64,000 bases of DNA. Origin: Melampsora larici-populina 98AG31. Its lineage: Eukaryota; Basidiomycota; Pucciniomycetes; Pucciniales; Melampsoraceae. Positions 58,337-64,000 of this stretch are shown in pieces. Below the pieces are notes generated by a model. That model was not told the DNA's origin. It was given only the letters and a program-made list of their open reading frames with translations, and made no database searches. Location: positions 1,256 to 65,255 of the forward strand of contig NW_006768771.1 of NCBI RefSeq assembly GCF_000204055.1, read 5' to 3'. The position numbers and the translations under genes are program-made. Each line of letters begins with the position of its first letter. Position 1 is the first letter of the stretch.

Positions 58337-61234
58337 TCAAACACGTCGGCGAGCAGCAGCAGCATTTATATAATCTTCAAACATCTCCTCTGCAATACGA
58401 TCCCGCATAGTATTTGCTTGAGTATGCTGCGCAGGGGTGGGTGCAGACCAGTCGGGGTCGTCGTAATCGGCAGCCATTCTGGTTTCCAATCGCTCTTTTA
58501 ATGCGTATTCTTTGTAGAATTCGTCTTCTCCGGATTCAATTCGAATGATGTTATGCAATACACAACAAGCAATTACGATTTTAACTTGAACTTTGTAAGG
58601 GAAGGATGGCATTGGTGCTAGTATAGGAAATTGCATCTTGTTCACGCCAAATATACGCTGTGGTGATCTATTTATGACATTAAGCAAAAAATTAATCATC
58701 TTTACTTTACCAGTTTATTAGCAAACTTCAATATAGCAGAGAATTCGAAATTCAGGTTTTCAGATCAATTGAAGCTCTTAGAGGCTTATGTATACTTATT
58801 GGATCATTATTATGTCATCTTATTTCGAAAATATTATTAAGATCAACATAGTTTACTTACAAAGTTATTACAAAAAGACAGAAAAAGAAAAGATAAGAAA
58901 AATTCAAAAATATAGGTGTAAAAGTTGGAAAATGGTTTTTAGCTTATTTATAATTAAGTTATGGGTTTTATAAGGTTAGAATATGAAAGAACAGCAGTTT
59001 ATTATACAGGAACAATTTTAATATTCAAGGTTGATAAGGGGAAACAGAAGTTATTAGCAGAAAGGTACTTTTTCGAAGTTGGTAAACAAGGGTTAGGCGT
59101 GTAGTTTACATATGTCATGGTGGTAGTGATGGAATTTAAGGTTGCCAAGAGGATTTTCCGGGATTTTTAAGGTTATAGAAGATGATGTCATATTACATGA
59201 GCAAGGAAAAGAGAGTAGCAGCTGTGAAAATCGTCGAAAATGGAGGTTTTCAGCTAATTACATATGTCAAATGACGTCAGAATAAGTTGGTAGATGGCTC
59301 ATTCAACGCAGAAGAGTGGATTACATAATGTACAACCTTTAAATCATTAGTAACGGAGGTGTATGTAAAAAGTTATAAGGGAAATAAGAAATTGGTGTGA
59401 ATCTCGAATTTACAGTCACAAGACACATGTAACACCAAAAACCTTAACTTCACAACTCAATATCTTACTCATCACTCATCAGAAATAGGTCTTATAGGTG
59501 TCAGAAATGATCAGTAACACGTGGGCTACAAGATGCACTTTAGTAATCAAAAATTGGAGCACATCTGAAAAAATTTGTAATCTCAAAAATTGGGTTTCAG
59601 CTAGTTTACAAGGAAAAAATCACCTGTATTCATCTTAAGAAGTGCTGTACATTACATCATTGCGTCATTGATCACTTTTGGCTGTGAAAATTACATCATA
59701 CATTAGTAACAAGATCATTACATTGCGTCATTACATGGTTTTTAGGGTTATTTAGGCGGATTTGATTGGTTTTTGAGGCTGTTGACTGTTGTAAAGATTG
59801 TTACATTTGGATATAAGTACTCCTTGATGAATTTGGGATTGTAGCGCCCTTTTCTGCATCTTATACCTTTGTTGTAGTGTTATAAATCATCATTTATTTA
59901 CTATATTGGTACTAAGATCACTTAAATCCGCCCCTTCAAAGCAAGGAGAAATTTATTTACGTGTGTTAAAGACTACAAGTCTAATTGGGAATAATACTTA
60001 CAACAGTATTGCTAGTAATAAACATAGTGTGTGACTTTTTGCGCTTAAAATCTGGGAATAATACTTAACAACAGTATTGCTTTATTTCTCTGGTGCCTTT
60101 ATCTTTTTCTCTGTTATCACAAAGTGGTCAGCAAGTGCCCTTGTGCTGGTTTCTTTGAAGAAGGCAGTCTTTAGGCAACTTCTACTATATTACACGTAGT
60201 AGATTATCCCTTCTTTGGTGTTGTAAAGCTCTTGTTGAGCTTTAAATACTACAACGCTCAATGACGATTCAAAGTGCCGAATGTCGGTGATTGTACAATT
60301 CCTTTGCTGTCTGTGGTGCAAGGTTTGATTGCTTCCACTCCTTGAGATGGTATCGAACGGATCGATACAGAGTTAAAAACCCTGGAACATTTGCGTATCC
60401 AGCGTCTGCTACATAGAAGTGACCTGGAGTAATCAAACAGCGAGATCAATGAACGAACACAATGATTTTATTAAAAGAGCTGAGCTTACCTTCTGGAACA
60501 ATGAACCGGTCTTGTTCGAGTGCTTGATGCAGCACTCGAGCATCAGCGTAAGAACCTTCCAAGCCAGCGTAGACAAAAGTGAAAAGCATGTTGAATGAAC
60601 AGCCTGCGAGTACGTTTTGGCTCAAATCGCCTTTTCGATTACGGTGAGCAGGTTGACGATCTGGCGGAACGATACACGGTATGTGGGTGCCATCAATAGC
60701 ACCCACACAGTTATCAAAATAGGGAGTCATTCTGGGATTGGTTCGTATCTCTTTTGGACAGAGCTCGTTGGCCAGTGGTTGAACAATATATATCAATTCC
60801 AGTGACGCGATGGCATTGCATACTTCGTTGAAGTACTTGCTGATTGTAGCTCCAGAGCGTTGGAAACGTTCTCCAGCCACTCGATTGGATCCTGAGTTGC
60901 CGACAATGTATAAAAAGATCATGACTCGCTCTTCCACCGTGACACTTCTGTTGCGGTGGACAACAAGCTTGCCTTCGAGGGCTCTGATTAATCCCTTGAA
61001 GGCAAGCTTATCCATGCGACAGAGCTCTCGAAACCTTACATCAGAGCCGTTTAAAATTTCTTTTGTATATTCATTTCCACGAAGTTTTGACGTGCGACAA
61101 GGGATCTTGGAAGTTGTTTTAAGGGTATCTAGGTAATCCTTGCCGGCTTGAATCACTCGTTTGAGCAGTTTGCTCCTTCTAAATGAGGTTGAGGATGCCG
61201 TAGAGTCTGAGCTGGATGAATCAGAATCCGACAT
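58337..61234 (-). pseudogene. Harbinger-type DDE transposase 1, split by a 1.6-kb insertion
   Basis: Exons 61234-60490 and 60423-60254 (66-nt intron GTAAGC...CCAG) are followed, after an insertion (58659-60253), by 58654-58337. Removing the insertion and one GCGT copy gives one frame of 411 codons. Motifs: FDNCVGAIDGTHIP (first Asp), VYAGLEGSYADARVL (second Asp), YVADAGYANVPGFLTLYR, then IERIFGVNKMQFPIL with the region of the third acidic residue, and IACCVLHNIIR. A TGA at 60271-60269 replaces the Arg expected in ALRIVIER (CGA to TGA). This is the DDE_Tnp_4/HARBI1 family. Inactive as it stands. Confidence 0.85.
58659..60253. mobile_element. 1595-bp non-coding insertion in the Harbinger transposase
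   Basis: Flanked by the 4-bp direct repeat ACGC (58655-58658 and 60254-60257). The ends read TGTGG...CTACA, that is TG..CA as in LTRs. No ORF of note. A direct repeat GGGAATAATACTTA(A)CAACAG occurs at about 59989 and 60055. It may be a solo LTR or a small non-autonomous LTR element; LTR pairs were not found inside. Confidence 0.7.
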
Positions 61235-61621
61235 GATACATGATGGTTGTTTGTACCATCACGAATCACATTCTGTGCTTTGTTGACCTTAGATGGTGAA
61301 CAAAGCAAACGCTTTTCAAATGAACTCTGATGTCTTTCATTTGAAAAGCGAAAAAAAGACTTTCGTACTGTGATTCCCTATTTTGGGTACTTCCCTTTGT
61401 TCTCTTCTGACGCGCTTTACGCGCTTTTCAATATGCTCAATTTCTTTTCACTGCTTTTTACCGCTTTGTATTTTCCTTTCTCTATATTTCATATTATTCT
61501 CTGTTGTAATCAAAACGGACCTTCCCGGATCCGTCCCGATCTAACCTTACATTGACATAACTCATATTACCATTAATTGTAATACCGGATCCTGCAGTAC
61601 CGGATCCGGCATGCCCCTCTC
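61235..61621. other. Region between the two Harbinger elements
   Basis: Promoter side of transposase 1. It contains a 14-bp inverted repeat CGCTTTTCAAATGA (about 61309-61349) and two copies of TACCGGATCC near 61580-61610. No gene seen. Confidence 0.4.
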
Positions 61622-61818
61622 TAAGGCCCTGTTTGGTATGGATTTCAGCGTTTATAAATGCGTTAATAATTAATAGATTTTGCAGTTGTAAAATCTATCA
61701 TTTTTTGAAATCGCGTTTCAAAAGATGTAAACGCCAAAAGCCGCATTTCAAACGAGATTTTGCTCGATGGCGTTTGGTACGTACCACTCGCCATCTTTCA
61801 CAATCAAAATTCTGCAAA

Positions 61819-63197
61819 ATGTCCGATCTGTCCGACTCGCATGACTCGGATTCAATGAGTTCATCTATTGAGTACTCATCCTCCATTGAAGATTTGATCG
61901 ACGACCCTGTGGACTACGGCGACGGTACCTCTTCCGAATCATCATCTTCCGACGAATCAGATATCCACATGGCCGCAGCAGCAGCAGTTGTAATTGAAGA
62001 TATGCAGCGCGAGCAGCGCTATGCCAAGGTTCCTTGCAGGACTTCAGCTCTGAAAGGCTATGCTTACGAGAAGGAACTCCTTGAAGGGAGTAATGTCCGC
62101 TTCCTTGAGGTCTTGAAGCTGGAAAAGCATGCCTTCAAGCATCTTATGACCTACCTTGAGCCTTTATTGGAACCTTCAGAGCATGTATCAATCACTGAGC
62201 AAGTAATGATATTTTTATTCATCTCTGGTCATTCTCTTGAAATGAGACACGCTGCGGAACGATTCCAACATTCAACCGAAACAATCCATCGATATTTCCA
62301 CATTGTGCAAGACGCTCTGGAGGGACTTGTTGATACTGTGATCATTCAACCTGGACCTGAAGCTCCAATACCTGACAAAATAGCCGACAATCCAAAACTT
62401 AATCCGTGGTTCTCACATTGCATCGGAGCTCTTGATGGCACCCATATCAAAGCTCAGGTCACGTTTGCTGACAGATCTAAACATCGAAATTGACATGGTA
62501 CATTATCACAAAATGTCCTAGCAGCTTGTTCTTTTGACATGAAGTTCCTCTTTATTTACGCTGGAATTGGAGGTAGGGCACATGACTCCTTTGTGATCTC
62601 CAAAGCCCGTGAGAACGGTGCTTTCATCGTACCTGAAGGTGAAAATTTCTCTTAATGCTTTTTAAAGTTGGAGTTGAAATTCTAATTCAAATGTATTTGC
62701 AGGAAGATACTATTTAGGAGATTCTGGTTATGCCCATCGCCCAGATGTCTTCATTCCCTACTCAGGCACACGATATCATCTTCAAGAATGGCACATTGGC
62801 AACCGTGCTCCACGCACTCCTCAAGAGCTTTACAATTTACGTCATGCTACAGCACGGAATGTTATTGAGCGCTATTTGGTGTGATGAAATGAGATCACAA
62901 GTTATGAAATTCATGCCTAGGTATGAGCTGGAAGTTCAATATTCCCTTGTGGTAGCATGTGCAGTTTTACACAATATAATACGAGAGGCTGGAGAAGACT
63001 ATTTCTATGATGAGTTTGACCGGCTGCAAAGGGAGCAAGAGAATACTCAAAATTCAGAATGGGCACAGGCCAGAGCAAATGATAATTATGAAGAACCAGA
63101 TCTTGGCATTCAAAATGAGGCACATGCTGCTCGGGACACTATGGCACAGGCAATGTTTGATGAATATATGGCTCATCCTAGAAGACAATGGAGATAA
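61819..63197 (+). pseudogene. Harbinger-type DDE transposase 2, stop and frameshift
   Basis: Exon 1 is 61819-62638 and exon 2 starts at 62703 (64-nt intron). The N-terminus is acidic/Ser-rich. Motifs: FSHCIGALDGTHIKA (first Asp), IYAGIGGRAHDSFVI (second Asp), YYLGDSGYAHRPDVFIPYSGTRYHLQEW, RNVIER, and VVACAVLHNIIREAGED near the C-terminus. TGA at 62491-62493 sits in KHRN*HGTLSQN, where CGA would give Arg. A one-base frame change near 62870-62878 breaks the segment after NVIER. It is homologous to but clearly diverged from transposase 1 in this window (similar NVLAACSF/NVLAGCSF blocks). Inactive. Confidence 0.82.
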
Positions 63198-63481
63198 ACT
63201 ATAGTTTAGTTTGTATTCAAATAGACTCAAGAAAATTTCAGATACAATTTCACAAAGAAGGTTTTTGATTTCAGTTAAAGAATATTTTAGATACAAATTC
63301 ACAAAGTGAAATGTTTTTGATTTCAGTGAAGATGAATTGAAATCTGGGTGGAATGATATTCAAATAGATTTCATTTTAGATACAAATTCAAAAAGTGAAA
63401 TGTTTTTAATTTCAGTGGAGATGAATTAAAATTTGATGTTTATGTTATTAGATCACAAGATAATGTAGATACAAGATAAAT
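63198..63481. other. Spacer between convergent Harbinger genes, with short direct repeats
   Basis: The phrase AGATACAAATTCA(C/A)AAAGTGAAATG(T) recurs two or three times between 63235 and 63420. No gene. Confidence 0.5.
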
Positions 63482-64000
63482 CTATTTGCCATTGATTTCA
63501 TTCTTGAGCCAATCCCATCTCATATCCTCAGGTAGTTGATTGAAGAAAAAAGCCTTTTCATCAACATTTAAAATAATAGCAGCTTTCATTTTTTCAAGTG
63601 GGTCTGTGATATTATCTTTGACTTCTGATCGAAAGGTGTCCATTGCCTTCACTTGATTAGGATACTTCTCCACCTTGGCCTGAATTCGACTTTCATTGAA
63701 GCAAAGTCGCTCGAGTGCGTTAGCTTCTGATTCTGCCCTTCTTTCATTTCGCATTCTCTCGATTTGAATATCTCGATCATGGTTCATCTTATCGATTTTC
63801 GCTTGTCGTTCATCCCGGACCCTAATAGCTTCCTTACGGTCTAACTCCTTAGCCTCCAACTTATCCTTGCTGACTGAAGCAAGAAGCATTAAAGCTTCTG
63901 CACTACTCGGATGGTCCGTCTTCTTTTGATGTGGGCGAGGTTTGGGTGAGAAAGGAGCAGCTCGCTTCGCATTGGTTGCTTTAGGTGGTGGAGAGGGTGA
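63482..64000 (-). CDS. Myb/SANT-like partner protein of Harbinger element 2, C-terminal part
   Basis: The minus-strand frame stays open from the window end down to the stop at 63482. The visible part is a Pro/Lys-rich stretch followed by a long charged coiled coil (KDKLEAKELDRKEAIRVRDERQAKIDKMNHDRD...), then KYPNQVKAMDTF...EKAFFFNQLPEDMRWDWLKNEING. The end resembles that of the Myb/SANT-like protein at 56251-57971 (FFCHMAKNFQWAWLINE). So it is probably the same accessory gene of the second element. The start and the Myb domain lie outside the window. Confidence 0.6.
   Translation of the reverse strand, partial: SPSPPPKATNAKRAAPFSPKPRPHQKKTDHPSSAEALMLLASVSKDKLEAKELDRKEAIRVRDERQAKIDKMNHDRDIQIERMRNERRAESEANALERLCFNESRIQAKVEKYPNQVKAMDTFRSEVKDNITDPLEKMKAAIILNVDEKAFFFNQLPEDMRWDWLKNEINGK

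Larger units (their letters stand above)
55802..61624. mobile_element. PIF/Harbinger-type element 1 (approximate limits), tail-to-tail gene pair
   Basis: Contains a Myb/SANT-like gene on the + strand (56251-57971) and a DDE transposase on the minus strand (61234-58337), which is the two-gene content of PIF/Harbinger elements. The left end may be at 55802 (GAGCGCGTTCACTTAAGCGC) after TAA at 55799-55801, the expected 3-bp target type. I could not pin down the right end, which lies between 61235 and 61624. The subterminal hairpins AAGCATTCTGTA (55895-55906 with 55910-55921) and CGCTTTTCAAATGA (about 61309) are present. Confidence 0.6.
61625..64000. mobile_element. PIF/Harbinger-type element 2, runs past the window end
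   Basis: A plausible left end is GGCCCTGTTTGGTATGG at 61625, directly after TAA (61622-61624). The GG/CCTGTTTGG terminus and TAA target are typical of PIF/Harbinger. It encodes a + strand transposase (61819-63197) and a minus-strand partner protein (63482 onward), again tail to tail. The right end lies beyond 64000. Confidence 0.65.

Overview
The window is nuclear DNA of a filamentous basidiomycete, most likely a rust fungus (Pucciniales). This is an inference from AT-rich intergenic DNA, host introns mostly of 50-120 nt, a very heavy load of nested class I and class II elements, tyrosine-recombinase (YR) retroelements, and candidate secreted proteins beside ordinary housekeeping genes. I cannot name the species. 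Positions 14278-14377 are an assembly gap of 100 N.

Layout. 1-275: end of a hAT transposase. 588-6225: a DNA transposon with 33-bp terminal inverted repeats (TIRs) and one 7-exon transposase gene spoiled by two stops. 6607-17410: a decayed YR retroelement bounded by a 43-bp direct repeat and split by a young Ty1/copia element (8224-13502, minus strand, 533-bp LTRs, 5-bp target duplication). 17684-18647: a small secreted-protein gene whose last exon has received a 462-bp TA-flanked MITE. 18751-23502: a second, largely open YR retroelement on the minus strand. 24936-31086: a host block with the complex I 24-kDa subunit, a MIC12-like MICOS subunit and an 11-exon gene for a probable seven-helix membrane protein. 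31087-39100: repeats, with a CACTG-ended miniature element, a 1-kb TIR element, a row of hairpins, a decayed hAT element and a TA-flanked MITE. 40181-53187: a second host block with DBP9 (DEAD-box ribosome-biogenesis helicase), a Ser-rich unknown, a hAT-type foldback element, shugoshin and a 598-residue secreted protein. 54640-64000: a TIR element, a copia relic and two PIF/Harbinger-type elements, each with a transposase and a Myb/SANT-like partner facing tail to tail.

The host genes have no obvious common pathway: respiration (complex I), mitochondrial inner-membrane shape (MICOS), 60S ribosome assembly, centromeric cohesion, and two secreted proteins that could act outside the cell. The elements show layered insertion: copia into YR element, MITE into a host exon, and a 1.6-kb insert into a Harbinger transposase. 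Removing each of the last two, with one copy of its target duplication, restores an open fr
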